Shown here piece by piece: positions 22,486-36,529 of a stretch of 64,000 nucleotides of DNA. The notes under the pieces were generated by a model that ran no database searches, was not told the DNA's origin, and saw nothing but the letters and a program-made list of their open reading frames with translations. How positions within the stretch are numbered: position 1 is the stretch's first letter; each line of letters opens with the position of its first letter. The stretch is taken from assembly GCA_033439265.1 (NCBI GenBank), contig JAVTVX010000015.1, positions 754,001 to 818,000 of the forward strand, in the 5' to 3' direction. The position numbers were made by a program, and so were the translations under genes. The DNA is from Dillenia suffruticosa (lineage: Eukaryota; Streptophyta; Magnoliopsida; Dilleniales; Dilleniaceae).

Positions 22486-25400
22486 ATGAGTCCTGCCACT
22501 TCAAACATGGAAGACCCAAAGGCTGCAGCTCTTCTGGCTAGTTCCGATTCTGAAGGCGGCGATCAACTGGAGACTCGATTCACTAATTTCTGCAAGGTTT
22601 TTCTTTGTGTTTTCTTTTTCTAAATTTCGTTGATGATGTTATTGTCAATTATATATGTTTTGGGAATTGTGAGAGCCTTCACAAATTAGGGTTTAATGCA
22701 CAGGATGGATTGTCCTTGGATGAGAACACATTTGAGGAGGCCTTGACGCTGTTCCGAGACAGCAAGCACCTTCTCTTGGCTAATGTGTCCTCGATTGGAA
22801 GTGGCATGGTATATTTTCCATGGGTTTGTTGTAAAGATAGTAATTTTGAAATTAATAAATTTTTTTGACTATTTTAGAGGCGATTGATTATGTTGTCATT
22901 AACGTTCCTATCTATTTTAGCTGGAAGAAGTTGAGTGCTTTTGGTTTGCATTCGTGTTGTACTCCGTAAAGAGATTGAGTGAGAAACCAGCTAACCCAAA
23001 TGATGGAAATGAAGCTAATAGCTTTTCACTCTGCCAGATATTGAGAGTTGCTAAGCTTAAGTATGCTACTTCCTTATGTTGTATTTAACAGTAATTAATG
23101 ATGTGTCGCATTTATGTTAACAATTTGTGCTTTATTTTACAGCATTGCTGATTTTTTTAAAGAGCTCCCTCAGTTTGTTGTGAAGGTTGGTTCGATTCTG
23201 AGTAACTTGTATGGTGAGGATTGGGAGAAGCGATTGGAGGTATTTGAAAGGGTTGACAATTATGTTAAAGATTGTTTTATTTTTTTCCTAGTGAATGATT
23301 TGTTTTATTTCTATACTTATGGTTTATTTGTTCTCTTCTTAAGCAGGCAAAGGAGTTGCAAGCCAATTGTGTACACTTGAAACTTCTCAGCAAGTGTGTA
23401 TTTATTCTCTATCCTTCCTAACAGTGATGTTTAAGCTCTCCTTGCATGTTTGGGACCATTTGTGGGTCCAGTACTTATACCAACTATAGAATGCCATATC
23501 TTTTAGTGAAAGAGGATAACATGTGATGTTGGTTCTTAACAAATCTGTGGATTGTTCAAATATTTGCAAGCTTTAAAGAATAACCATTCTTGCATACTTC
23601 TTTTTAACTGGTTCAGAAACAACTGTCAAAAATGATTTTGATTTTTACTAGTTCTTTTTGCTGATTATTTAAAATTTCCATTCTAATGTTACTTGTAATT
23701 TTTAAAGGAATGCCATGATGACATCTTTATCTGGAAACTGACAAAAAAAACTGTTGATATCTGCCATCCAGCATATCTTATTTTAATAGCTGTTGTTCCA
23801 TGGTTTTTATATGGGTGATTGCAAATATTGTGGTACCTTGTATATCTTGCAACGTACTTACACACAAATTCCCTTTCATGTGTATCAGCCTGAGTCTGGA
23901 TTATCTAATGCATTCGATATTAGAATTTCTCTTTCTTGTTATTTATTTCTTTAATTTTTTGCATGAATAACTTAGATCATTGATGTCTCATTAATACAAG
24001 GTACTATAAACGTGCATATCGGGAATTCTTCATTACAAATGATGCAAATAAGGATAATCAGTCTGTTACCAGTTCAGCAGGCAATGTGTCAGACTACCAT
24101 CGATTTGGGTGGTTGCTATTTCTAGCACTTCGTATCCATGCATTCAGCCGGTTCAAGGACCTAGTGACTTGCACTAATGGTTTGGTTTCTATACTGGTCA
24201 GTTACTCTCCTTTTCATAATCTTACAGTTATTATTTCCATTATGTCTTTAATACTATCATGCATTAATAGGGTATTCTTATTTGTAGAATAGTATATGCT
24301 AGATGTTTATTGCTTTGACAAGTGGCAATTTAGATCCTTTTAAAGGTTTTACTTTTGTAATCTTTAGTAATCCCACATGTTATTTTTCTTATCCATAAAC
24401 TATTAATGAAATAGAAGAGTAACTAGAACATCTTTCTCATGTCTCTAAAATTTATTGCAGGCCGTATTAATCATCCATGTTCCCCTTCGCTACAGAAACT
24501 TCAGTGTTAATGACTATCCGAGATTTGGTAATTGTACCGAGATTTTTTTTGGGGGTGGAATAAATTTGTGTGGGAGGAGGGGAGTTGTTCAGTTGTTAGG
24601 AGTCTGAAACTTATAGACAAATTTCTGATATTAAATATTTACCTTATGTGCCTTTTCTTTTCTGGTTCTGGAATCAGAATGCTAATATCCCAATTGCTTG
24701 ATTCAGTTAAGAAGGATGGCAAAGGAGTGGACCTGCTGCTATCACTTTGCAACATATATGAGACCTCAGAGGATGAGTTAAGGAAGACAATGGAGAAGGC
24801 CAACAATTTAATCACAGATATCCTCAAGAAGAAACCTTGTTTGGCATCAGAGTGTAAAAGTGAAAATCTAGATGGTATTAATGCAGGTCAATGTTTTTAT
24901 ATCCTTGTTGATGCTAATGTTGTGATCAGGTTTTTTTTTTTTTTTTTTGATTTATTTTTTAAACACCGTCTTTGTTGGTCTTTCATACTAATTTCCTTAA
25001 TTGCAGATGGTCTAGTCTATTTCGAAGACCTAATGGATGAATCTTCTTTGACATCAAGTATAAATATGTTGGAGAAAGATTATGAGGATGCTATTGGTAA
25101 CAAAGCTGAACTGGATGAGAGAGTATTTATTGATGAGGATGATAGTTTACTTGGCTCTGGGAGCTTGTCTGGTGGTGCTGTGAATATTGCTGGTGCTAAG
25201 GTGTGTATTGGATCAATGATGTGCTTTTGTGAAGCCCCTAAGAAACTTAAAATTTGTATATTTATTTATTTCTTGGTTTTGTAGAGGAAATTTGATTCAA
25301 TATCTTCTCCGGCAAAGACAATTACAAGTCCTCTCTCCCCTCATCGTTCTCCTTCCACGTCTTATGCAAATGGTAGTACTGGTGTTGCTAACTCAAAAAT

Positions 25401-28400
25401 GGCTGCTACACCTGTAAGCACAGCAATGACCACAGCAAAGTGGCTTCGGACCGTAATTTCTCCACTTCCATCTAAACCCTCAGCTGTGCTGGAGCAGTTC
25501 TTTTTATCATGTGATAGGAATATAACTAATGATGTGACACGAAGGGCTAACATTGTATTGGAGGCTATATTTCCATGTAGTGCCCTTGGAGACCGCTGTA
25601 TCAGTGGAAGTCTTCAAAGTGCAAATCTGACGGATAACATATGGGCAGAACAAAGACGAATGGAAGCAATCAAATTGTATTATAGGGTTTTGGAGGCAAT
25701 TTGCACTGCAGAAGCTCAAATTCTTCATGCCAACAACTTGACCTCCCTATTAACCAACGAGAGGTTCCATAGGTGCATGCTTGCCTGTTCTGCTGAGTTA
25801 GTTCTTGCAACACACAAGACAGTGACAATGCTGTTTCCAGCAGTTTTGGAGAGAACTGGTATCACTGCTTTTGATCTCAGCAAGGTAATAGAGAGTTTCA
25901 TTAGGCATGAGGAATCCCTTCCAAGGGAATTGAGGCGTCATCTCAACTCACTAGAAGAGCGACTCTTGGAATCAATGGTGTGGGAAAAAGGTTCTTCAAC
26001 GTACAATTCCCTGGTAGTAGCCAGACCAGCTCTTTCTGGAGAAATAAATAGTCTTAGTTTGTTAGCAGAACCTATGCCATCTTTGGATACAATAGCTATG
26101 CACAACAGCATTTCTTGTGGAGGCTTGCCTCCCATGCCTTCTGTGCAAAAGCATGAGATTTCGCCAGGTAGTAATTTCTTTGGTCCTTGGTACTTTGATG
26201 TTGGCAATTTCTCACCTCTTTCTGTTTTTCGATGGTGCACAGTTAGTTGAAATATGTGGCTTTCATTTATTTATGTTGAGTTTGGTATCTAACACCACAG
26301 TATGTTTGTCTGTTGTACTTATTATCCATCAGGGCAGAATGGAGATATCCGTTCTCCAAAGAGATTATGCACTGAACTTCGAAGTGTGCTGGTTGAGCGA
26401 GATTCTTTTACATCACCGGTGAAGGATCGTCTTCTGGGCTTAAGCACTCCCAAGTCGAAGTTATTACCACCTCCTCTGCAGTCTGTTTTTGCAAGGTACT
26501 GTCCTAGTCAATCCAGAGAGGAATGAAACAGCAGTTTAGGTTATTTTGTTTTTCCTGTTCATTTATGCATGCACATGGTGCTTCATGCTTTTGGGCTGCC
26601 AATTTGCAGTCCCATGCGACCTAATCCAGGAGGTGGAGGGGAAACCTGTGCAGAAACCGGGATCAACATTTTCTTCAGCAAGGTAACTACCTGGCAATGT
26701 GAAGCTAAAGATTTTGCTTTGTTAATATCTAATATTTCAAATTAATGTGGTAAGCATGAATAAGATTTCTTAGACTTTTATTTTTGTACATGGAGAGGAG
26801 TTCGCAAGGCATTTCTATTTCATGTTTTAAGAATATATTTAATTGCAAATTCTTTACATGCTCTGTCCTGGATCTGCCTATTATGCTTAGTTTGATCATA
26901 AGACATTTATTAAGGATTTAGGCTCCATTTCTGACTATTTCTAACTTTTGTGTATCCATTTTTCTGTACAGATTGTAAAGTTAGCTGCTGTTAGAATAAA
27001 TGGCATGGTTGAAAGGCTTCAACTATCTCAGCAGACAAGAGAGAAGGTTTACTGTCTTTTTCAACAAATTCTTAGTCAGCAGACAACTCTCTTCTTCAAT
27101 CGCCACATTGACCAGATAATCTTGTGTTGCTTCTACGGAGTTGCAAAGGTTTGTTAGGCTGAAATACTTGGAGTGATTGGTGCACAAACTGTGTGCATTA
27201 ACAAATTTTCATATTGTGATGTGCAGATTTCTCAGCTTAATTTAACCTTTAAAGAAATCATTTACAATTATAGGAAGCAACCACAATGTAAACCTCAAGT
27301 TTTCCGCAATGTATTTATCGACCGCTCTTCAGCACGCAGCAGTGGGGTAGGTTTTACTTTCATTACCGTGTCAGTATTATTTTTCAGTTAGTTTTAACCC
27401 TTTTAAGTGGTTTTACCACAGAGATCAAAGCAGGTTCATGTGGATATCATCACATTTTACAATGAAGTATTTATTCCAGCTGTAAAACCTCTTCTTGTGG
27501 AGCTTGGTCCAGCTGGAGCCACACCCAAAAGTAACTGGGGTCCAGAGGCAAATGGTGGCAATGAAAGTATGCCCTCCCTATGGTCTCTCTTATAAGTCCT
27601 TGTTGCTCAGTTGCTCTTTGTTTGTATTTTTGCTGCAGTTGTTTAATTCCACTTTTTTTGTGGCCAAATCAGGTCAATGTCCAGGATCACCTAAGATTTC
27701 TACATTTCCAAGTCTACCTGATATGTCTCCAAAGAAAGTATCTGCATCCCATAATGTCTATGTCTCTCCTTTACGGTCATCTAAGGTATAATTTTTAACC
27801 CCCATCAATTTGTCTTCTCCACATCCTTCTAGATCTCCACAATTATTTGTGACCTCATCTCAGTGTTTTATTCATCTAGAATAAAAGTTTCCATATCTTC
27901 CTATCATTTCTGGTATATTTATCTGCTAGAACTTGGAACTGGACCAAACACCCCCCCCCAAAAAAAATCCACCCCATCAGATTATGACTTTGGTTGCCTA
28001 GATGAAGGGTAGCTAGATAAGGAATTATAAGTTGCTGCTCGGCAAGTGGTGAACAAGTAAACATGATTTGACATTGGAGAGTTTTATACAGGATATGCTG
28101 CCGTATTTCCACAAGTCTTATTTGGCAGAAGATTGTCTACTTAAGAAAAAAAAAAGGTTCTGTAGAGTTGGTAGCTAGCATAGCCTCTTGACTCAACCAA
28201 CACATGCAACTTCGACTCTCTTCTGCTTCTTATCATCCCTGCCCACCCCAAACAATCTTTAATTCAGAGTGCTTGGTCTTTGAATGAAGCCTTCTGTGAT
28301 TGCATTTCAGCAAACAAATCAATGCAAGGCTTCACGCAGCATTTCAGACAAATTGTTGTAGCAATTTGCAGTAAAGAGAAGGAAAGGTCTGGAAAATTGA

Positions 28401-29164
28401 ACTAGTTAGACATTTAGAAGGATTTGTGGCGGTCTAGGTAGCACAGATAATACAAAATGGAAACTGTATGTGTCCAATACGTATCATATGTGATACTTCA
28501 TGTATAGTCGTTGAATATGTATCAGATACTCCATATGATATATCCATTTTTAATTATTTTCTTATATACCATATTCTCATCAGATACTTCACATAGTCTT
28601 TTCACATCAAACCTGCAAAATTGCACATGGCTCCATTGATCATCTCCAATGCCTTAATTGACATAATCTGGTAGAGGCAACAAGGAAAGTTGTAGCTGTT
28701 TATGAAAAGACTGCTGGCTTCTCAGGATGTAATTATATTGAAAATTCTATTGGCTTGAAATTGGCATGTTTCTTTTTGTTGATTGCTTATATTGTGTGCT
28801 CCCTATTTTCTCAACAGATGGATGCTTTAATCACTAGTGGCAGTAAAAGCTATTATGCCTGTGTTGGAGAGAGCACTCATGCCTATCAGAGTCCTTCAAA
28901 GGATCTCACAGCTATTAATAATCGCTTGAATAGGTACATACTTGGTGAAGTTATTCTCCTCCATACTATACCCACTTAATTCTGACACAAGTAATTTTCT
29001 TTTCCAATATTAGTACGGGGAAACGCAGAGGCACACTCAATTTCGATGAGGTTGATGTAGGTCTGGTTAGTGATTCATTGGTGGCAAATAGCCTATATCT
29101 TCAAAATGGAAGTTGTGCATCCTCATCCGGTGCAGTGGTGAAAACTGAGCAGCCCGATTCCTAA
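22486..29164 (+). CDS. RBR1: RETINOBLASTOMA-RELATED protein, complete
   Basis: Eighteen exons join in frame: 22486-22596, 22704-22808, 22921-23060, 23143-23239, 23347-23393, 24001-24196, 24461-24527, 24707-24886, 25007-25200, 25285-26167, 26333-26495, 26610-26682, 26972-27148, 27227-27346, 27422-27566, 27673-27785, 28818-28933, 29014-29164 (stop TAA 29162-29164). The 3078 nt encode 1025 residues, normal for plant RBR. An N-terminal RB domain covers about residues 30-320. Pocket A starts near 421 ([20 protein letters not shown]). Pocket B covers about 741-880 ([20 protein letters not shown], then [20 protein letters not shown]). The C-terminal tail has SP sites ([10 protein letters not shown]). 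RBR binds E2F/DP and LxCxE proteins in the nucleus, restrains S-phase entry and is inactivated by CYCD/CDKA phosphorylation. Many SP/TP sites occur between the pockets. The sixteenth intron is 1032 bp. No broken frame was seen. Confidence 0.97.
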
Positions 29165-31842
29165 TTTCATGGTAGCCTCCTGTTTTGTACATCCTTGCTC
29201 TCCTATTTCTTTTCCTCAGTTGCTTCTTGCTCTGCAATTTTATTATGTAACTTAGTTTATGACATCTGGGGGTGCTGCATGAGCGCTGAGTTATTGTAGA
29301 GTGGCCGCCGCCATCCCAAAACTGTTTTATGTATTTTAGATCCTATACTTGGAAAATAATTAGCGTGTCCTATTCTATGACCCATGCTTCGTGGGTTGGT
29401 TAATTCTGTTTGTTCCTAATGCTATGCCAAGCAATGCCGAGCCCCAATACTAAAAAGCAAACCTTTGATGGAGTCATATAGACTTTGTGCATTTGCTGCA
29501 ATAATCTGATGCTAGTCATAGCCAAGATCATTGTTGCGAATCGTCCAACTTGGGCGGATCGGATAGGTCTTGAGATAACTTGGTCAAAACTTGCTTTGGT
29601 AGACGAAGTCTGCTGGATCAACAAAGAGGGTAAAGTGAGACGTATAATTTTGCCAATTCATTTATGATGTGATGATGATAATGACAGTTATAATGATAAT
29701 AATTATAATCATTAATCAAGTTTTAGGTTCGAAACTTAAAAATAAAAAAGATTATGTTGGGAGAGTTATCCGTAAAATGGTTTTGACAAGCACTCAAACC
29801 GGATTATTCAAAACTTGATTGGTATAGGAAAAAAAAAAAAAAAAAAAAAGAGCGGAACTTACAGGAGGCAAAGGAAAAATCCGTTGTTAGAATTTCACTG
29901 TTGAAGAGCTACATTTTACTCTTACTAAGCTCAGCAAGTCACCTGTCTGCATCTTCACTTCTACCCCCTCAGGATCTGCTGCCAGAAGAGATCTAAGAAA
30001 CGCATGTAAAAAGGCAAATAATGGGATCGATTTATTTCCACCCGATGCAGCTAAGGATATCAATCCAAATGACGAGAGAGAAGAAGAGGAAGAAGAGGAG
30101 GGGGAACCAATGTGCTTGTGAGATAAAACATAAGGTGTGAAAGTGGAACAGGATAGAGGGACTCAGATGGACACTTTGCCTAATACAGGCAGGCCTTGGA
30201 GCAAATTTACCCTGAGCAAGCATTTGAGGGATCTGATGAAGTTAGATAAATGCTTGAAATCGCCGAGGATCGCTGCTCCTGAATCCAAGGTTGCCTTTGA
30301 ACGTATGATAGACTAAATGAGAGGACAAACTTTTATTCAGTCCCTTGCTATGGAGATGTGTTTGCAAGAAAATGGCTGCCCTCTGAGCTTCGGTATGAGG
30401 TTTCCAGTATTACTGCTACTACAGTGAGTGATGTCGAGAGAAGGTCGTTAAGGAAGATGTGTGAACCAAGTAATAGAGGCATCGATTTGTTTCCACCCGA
30501 TGACACCCAGTTGGTAAAATGCACTCTTTCGCCCCAAGATTTTTGAAGCAAAAATTAGTTTATCTTGAAAAAATAGTCCATGTTTTAATTTGAAAATTTT
30601 GGCTTGCAGACAACACCACGTTGTTCAAATGAGAGTGATCTTTTGGGCTTGCAGAATCAGAAGGCATGGAGGAAGAGGTAAACACTATAGATGAAGCTTG
30701 TTGCTGGCAAAGTTTAGAAGGCATGATTCGGCAATAGGTTTCATTTAGAATAATTTTCATTGTCTGTTTATGCTACACCTTACTTGCATTTTAACCCTTT
30801 TGGGGTAGGTATATATGCTCAAGAAAATTTGATTTTGAGGTTGAAGATCACCTCTTTGTTTAGTTATTGGTTGCATGTGATCTCTTTCTGATTTCTTTTA
30901 TTTGAGATCCGATTTTGGAATAGTATAGTATATCAAGTATCATTTGATACGTGGTATATAAGTAATTACGAGGAAAGAATTGGCGCTAAACTAGAATCCT
31001 GCAAGATTTTATTGCCTGGTGTCTCCCTCCTTATTGCTCAATTTTTTCAGAGTCCCATGTCTGTTCAAGATTCCATGGAAGGCCGAAACATGGAATCTAA
31101 TTCGACCATAACAACCAAGCATCCGAACTTAAAGATGCTCCCACAAATCTTGAAGGGAAGATATCTAATACATGCAGCTCATTCCCACAAATAACTTTGT
31201 CAAGCTGGAAACAATCGAGTAGTCACAAAGGACAAAGAGAAGCTACTCTTAAGAAGCAATCAAAGGGATATACGCCTAGAGTTCTTTTGTCTAGCTTCTT
31301 TTTACTATAATTTGGACCAACTTCACCATGGTTCATTCATTGCTGGATACGATTGTGGTGGCTTTTCTATTCCTTTTGTTAGAGGATCTTAATTGAAGAT
31401 TTTGGCTCACTGACGAACTGAGCAATTCATCAACAGTTCATGACTAAAATTTGTCCCAACTTGTTAATTTAACCAAACAAGCCAAGCACGACCACAATTT
31501 TAAGACATTTATTAAAATGTGCTGAGATTGAACATATTTGACTTATTCAACTAGTCAAATGCGTAAGATTTGAATGTGCTTTGTAGGCTTGCTTCTAAGG
31601 TTTATTTACAATCCTATGCGCGACATGTAACTTGTGACTCTGTAGGCTGGTTTAATTTCAGACTTGGCAACTCATAGTATGATTTTCCAGCTTATCTCAG
31701 ACTACCCATCAGACAAATAATATTCTTGAATTGAAAGAACAACTTATCCTAGATTGCTGCTGAAAGCAATAATTTGTGATTTTATTCAGCATCTTTCCAA
31801 ACTTCTCCAATGTTTGGATCAAAGAAAACAATTCAAACATGA
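29165..31842. other. RBR to PAP27 intergenic region
   Basis: It holds the RBR 3' UTR on the left and the PAP27 3' flank on the right. Between them are coding-like segments at 29891-30677, listed separately. A small open stretch at 31012-31194 (+) has no recognised motif. The remainder shows no structure I can name. Confidence 0.5.
29891..30677 (+). pseudogene. unassigned coding-like segments with a repeated GIDLFPPD motif
   Basis: The open stretch 29891-30121 encodes ...ARRDLRNACKKANNGIDLFPPD followed by an acidic Glu run and a stop. A second frame at 30358-30546 encodes ERRSLRKMCEPSNRGIDLFPPD. The two share the pattern RR.LR..C...N.GIDLFPPD, so one protein segment appears twice about 450 bp apart. 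A third piece, 30610-30677, has AG and GT borders like an exon (TTPRCSNESDLLGLQNQKAW). Stops separate the pieces and I see no initiation codon in good context. I do not recognise the family. It may be a decayed gene, or exons of a real gene whose splice pattern I cannot settle. Confidence 0.4.
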
Positions 31843-34800
31843 TTAAGAAGCCAAAGTTGTGAGAGCACAACTATCATGTGCACAGGCCAAGACATCTCTG
31901 TAGTCTCTTGTGATGGTGAACGAGTCATATACCTGCCCGTTGCTGCTCTTCTTGTACTCGAAGAGCATAGAGGAGTAGTTAAATGCCGTCAATTTGACAA
32001 ATCCATAGTCATAATCTTTGTAGAGACTCCAAGATGTATTTAGGGTTGAGAATTCCGAAAGGTGGCTACCTCCTCCTCCAACCACAACATGGATTGTCCC
32101 ATTCACCGTGCCAGAGTAATGAGATACTTGATCATTCACACATTGATTCTGTAAAAACAAAGTTTGATGTCGATAAGGCTGTTGTTATTGGGACTAAAAT
32201 TAAAAGATATATTGCAATAGGGCATGTCTTTTCACAACTCCGTAAACCTCAAAGTTTCCATACCTGATACATAGGGCATGTCCTTTCATAGTTGTGAACA
32301 TGGCCGAAAAAGGCCATATCCACTTTATATTTCTGCCAAAGTTTCTGCAAGCTTTCCCTGCCCATTGGTTCATCATATGAGCCTTCAAGTGCATAATATT
32401 TACCAGAAGAATACCCAAGTACGCGATGAGCCGCAAAAATGAGCCACGGCTGTTTTTTCCTGTCAGCTGATGAAAGGCATTTCTCAATGAAATGGTACTG
32501 TTCAGTACCTTCCCTCCAATCGTGTTCAGTATCTGCTATACAGAAATGGAACATGCCATAATCAGTTGAGTACCTGTAAAATTTTTTTCGACAAAAATAG
32601 GGTAGTCAGAACCAAGAAAGCAATGTCTTCGGTGCTTGGTGGGCTTTTGGTTTAGTAACTTGACAGACCATAAAAACTAAACTAGGAGGGAATTTACCAA
32701 AACTTTGCACGATTCTCAGCCGGAACATAAAACATGATCTCAGCAGGCACGCCACATTCACCGCCTGAATCCATACCATTGTAAAAGGATCCAGTATCCG
32801 GCCAATCTCTTTCATGATTACCACTGCAGTACAAATCAGATCAAAGATGATTCAGTACTTCTCATAACTAAGCACTTGATAGAGGATAAGTTATGGGTGT
32901 TTTTACCTTGCAATCATGTATGGAACTCTAGACGCAATTGGCTCAACTTGTGATGTGAACTGATCCCATTGCGATAGATACCCATTTGCATAAGTGATAT
33001 CACCAATATGAAAAACTATGTCAATGTTGTCCAAATCCTTGATGAGTGTGTCTGTAGTGTTCAGCGAACCTGGCTGATACGCATTGTACTCATTTGATCC
33101 ATCTCGATCTGCCTGCAAAATACAGGAAGAAAATATTACCATTTGTCTCCATGCTTTATGTAAAGTTTAAGGAGAGGACTTGCAGCTAAGTCTCACGCCC
33201 TAAATGCCGCCGGTTGTAAGAAGCTTTCTCCAACAATGAACTAATCGATGTAAGACAGTAACTAAGCCTGAGATTTTTACTCATGTTTAAAAGATGCAGT
33301 AGAGAAGCCAATCTCAACATTCAGACAACAGGCTAGGTTTAACAGGAAAGGAAGTAATAAAGAGATCATTTTTTATCAGAAAATCACTATGGCTAATCAT
33401 CTTGCGTTCATGATCACTGCCATCTCATGTTGCTCCACTTAATAAGAAGAAGCTTTGACAGAAGGCAACGTGCTAGTGCTGTACTTTAGTGTTTTGGTAG
33501 AATACAAAAAATTTCAGGGACAATAGGATCAGCACTTGTTTTGCTATTAGTTTCACACTATGATTTATACCTTTCCCATGTCTCCAAATATGATAACACG
33601 CTGTAATGAATTCTGTCCTGGATATGGGCTTGACTTGAAAGGGTAGGTCTTGCTCCAGACATATGAACCGTTGGAGAGAAAGTGACCCATCTTGTAAGTA
33701 TACCTGGAAAATTCCAATCACAGCTTAAGGAAAAACTCTGTAGCAGACAATGCTAACCATGTCATATGGATTTCAAGAAATACATACAAGGTATTTGGCC
33801 ATAACTCTTTCAAGAAACTTGTGTGTGTGAAACCAGGATCTCGCCACCCAACTGTTCGTGCAGGTGAACCTTCATAGGAAAATGAGAACCTCATTCAGCC
33901 ATGAGCATGCTAATTGATGTAGCAACAACTTCAAGTAGTGAACTATGTTTTAGCAAGTCTCAGAGGATAATGCGAAGAAGCTCATTATCCAAACAAGCTT
34001 GGAATTTCAGACATAATATGGGCAAAATCTTGGTGTTGTAGTGTCCATTTTGACTATAGCTCATTTTTAAGATAACACAGAAAACGTGACTCACCATTGA
34101 AAGTGATAGGAGATACTAAAGCAATCAAAATAGTTGAAAAGCAAAAGCAAGCAGTCAGGACAACAAGGTAATAATCCAGAATGAGGCAGTACAATGTTGG
34201 TGCCGATAGACATCTAGAACAGAGTGATTTTTCAGATAAAAGAGGTGCCATCAGCATATTGGGCTGTGTCTAATCTTCCACAGAGTGCAGTTTTTAAGAA
34301 CCAACCATGAAAGGAACTAAGGAAGAAAGGTAAAGAGGAGTTTAGCATCTTCTGATTTGCCAGTGTATGCTAAATTAAGCAAATAAAAATTAGTGGAATA
34401 GGAGAGAATCTAACAATATAAATCATCACATCATATCTAACAGATAAGAAGAACTATACCACACATGCTGTTTCTACTGAACGTCAGTGTTCCAGCTGGT
34501 GAACGCACTTCAGATCCCCCTTTCATTCCCCACTCAACAAAAGGAACTGCCTCATTTATATCATATCCACTTGTCCAAGTTACCGTAATCTGCAAATCAA
34601 TTATGTCACAGACAACAAGCTTGAAGCACACTTAACAAAGGGAAAATATGCAAAACAGAAAAATGAAAATGAAAAAAAAAATGCAATGCCAATTCAAGAA
34701 AGAGAAGGTGGAACAAAGTCATAATGGTGAAAGAACTAATGTGTCATATGTATGCTATACACATCCAATATAGAAGAAAGGAACAGCATTGTACACTTTG

Positions 34801-36529
34801 AGGGCATATTAATTCATCATAGTTAAGGAGCACAAACTTACTTCATTCCAGGACTTTCCTTGAGCAAGGCGAGGATAAAGAGGTGCTTTAGGATTTGTAA
34901 ATGATACATAATTTGAAACTGCCACCAAGCTTGGCTGCAAAACCAAGAAACAAAATATGTTTTGATGTATTTCTTCCATGTAGCATTCATATAGTAAACA
35001 AGAGTAAGTGATCGAATAACTGAATAAAGATCAAGAACAGGAAGCAGTAGAGAAGTATAAGATAACTTTTGAGAAACTATCTAATTGTTCAAGTTTTAAC
35101 TATGACTTATAAAAGAGAGACAGCAATATGGAACCCGGGGGGAACATACGTTTGACAACCCTCCTGAAAACAATGCAAAGGAGAAATCAGAACGCTGGTT
35201 GATCAACTGGAATTTGAGAGAAGCTTTTCCAGTCTTTGTGTAATCTGAGGTGGAATAATTGGCAAAATTGTACTGCAACACCGATATTGGAGAAACTCAG
35301 TATCATTTCAGATCAATAAGCTTAATTATCAGTATCATAGACTATGCAAACCTTAATTGGGGCAGAACATATATATGGTGTCAGATCTTTTGCATCTTCA
35401 GCTGGACAAATTGATGAGCTGCAACATAAAATCACTTTTGTTACTTTCTCCCAAAAGCCAAAAAAAAAAAAAAAAGATCTCTATTTCAAGGTTGCAGATG
35501 GACTTATGCTGAAGCATATCAAGTTTGTATTAAAATGGTATAATATATGAGCACAGAAAATAATTGCAATCTCTGAGCGGTAAACGATGGACATTACTTG
35601 AAGTTTGCAGGAGAAAACACTCCAATCCAGTCATCTGTAGATGGATTAGGATGCATAAGATCCACAGTTACCCATGCCATGTCCTCTCCCTGTGACAAAA
35701 TATTGTAAGAAAAAACATTAACCGATAATTCTCAAAGCAGACCACGCACAGATTAGTGGGATATGTCTAGGGCCAAAAAATAACGTATGGTGAAGGAAAC
35801 GATTTCATTGCCATTTTCAATTAAAGTTGCATGCAATTCTGTAAAACACAAACCAAAGAAAAAAAAGGAAAGAAAAAAAAAACATTTTTTGACTCATATA
35901 TGATCACCTAATCCATTGTAAAATAGCAACTTGTGCCATAGCAAAGTGATCCACAATGTACAGGAACATAATATTCTAACTAAACTAAGAAAGCCAATTA
36001 AAATGATTTGGGGGCCACATTAGGACTAAAAATTACAATTCACACTTAGTTGCATCACTCCCTTGGATGACTTTCTGATAACAGACCAGAACAATCTCTT
36101 CTAAAATCTTAACAAATACATATATATATATATATATTTAAAAAAAAATTCTTTTTGAAACTCCATTAATTCAAACAACAAAAGATCACATCAATTTCAC
36201 CATATGCGATCATTTGACCCACACTCTTCACCAACATAAGATTTATTTTAGTATCTCGGCAACTGTACATCTACAGGCATTCTGTTATACAAAACAAAGT
36301 TTGGAAAGCCCAAAAACCAATTCAACTATTAATAATGATAGATTGATACCTTCAAGCCAAGAAGAGAAGGGTTTGCTTTAATCCAAGCAGAGGAATGAAT
36401 GGCATGTGTGGTCTTGAGAATAGCAATCTTAGACAGTGGTTGCTCTCCTGCAACTCCATGCTTGTGGCCGGAAATGGGTTTCATCAAATTCCCCAGAATC
36501 AGCAACAAAAGCAGTTGAATCAACTTCAT
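31843..36529 (-). CDS. PAP27: purple acid phosphatase 27-type protein, complete
   Basis: Twelve exons on the minus strand: 36529-36350, 35689-35598, 35418-35352, 35272-35150, 34934-34842, 34589-34460, 33869-33788, 33703-33571, 33112-32907, 32823-32698, 32573-32264, 32148-31843 (stop TAA). The 1848 nt encode 615 residues. Residues 1-21 (MKLIQLLLLLILGNL...) are a signal peptide, so the protein enters the secretory pathway. An N-terminal beta domain (about 60-280) precedes the metallophosphatase domain. Its metal-ligand motifs are present: GDMG (D297), GDITY (D338, Y341), GNHE (N371, H372), AAH (H460) and GHVH (H502, H504). The C terminus DYRDVLAC...TTLAS matches Arabidopsis PAP27 closely. The PAP1/24/27 group is labelled probable inactive in databases, although the ligands look intact here. 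Related members are nucleotide pyrophosphatase/phosphodiesterases, so the substrate is uncertain. Confidence 0.95.

Noticed and set aside
31843-32160. Start codon MFLQNQ inside the PAP27 last exon
   Set aside because: It reads through the intron boundary; the spliced frame continues CPMYQ|NQCVND as in the family.
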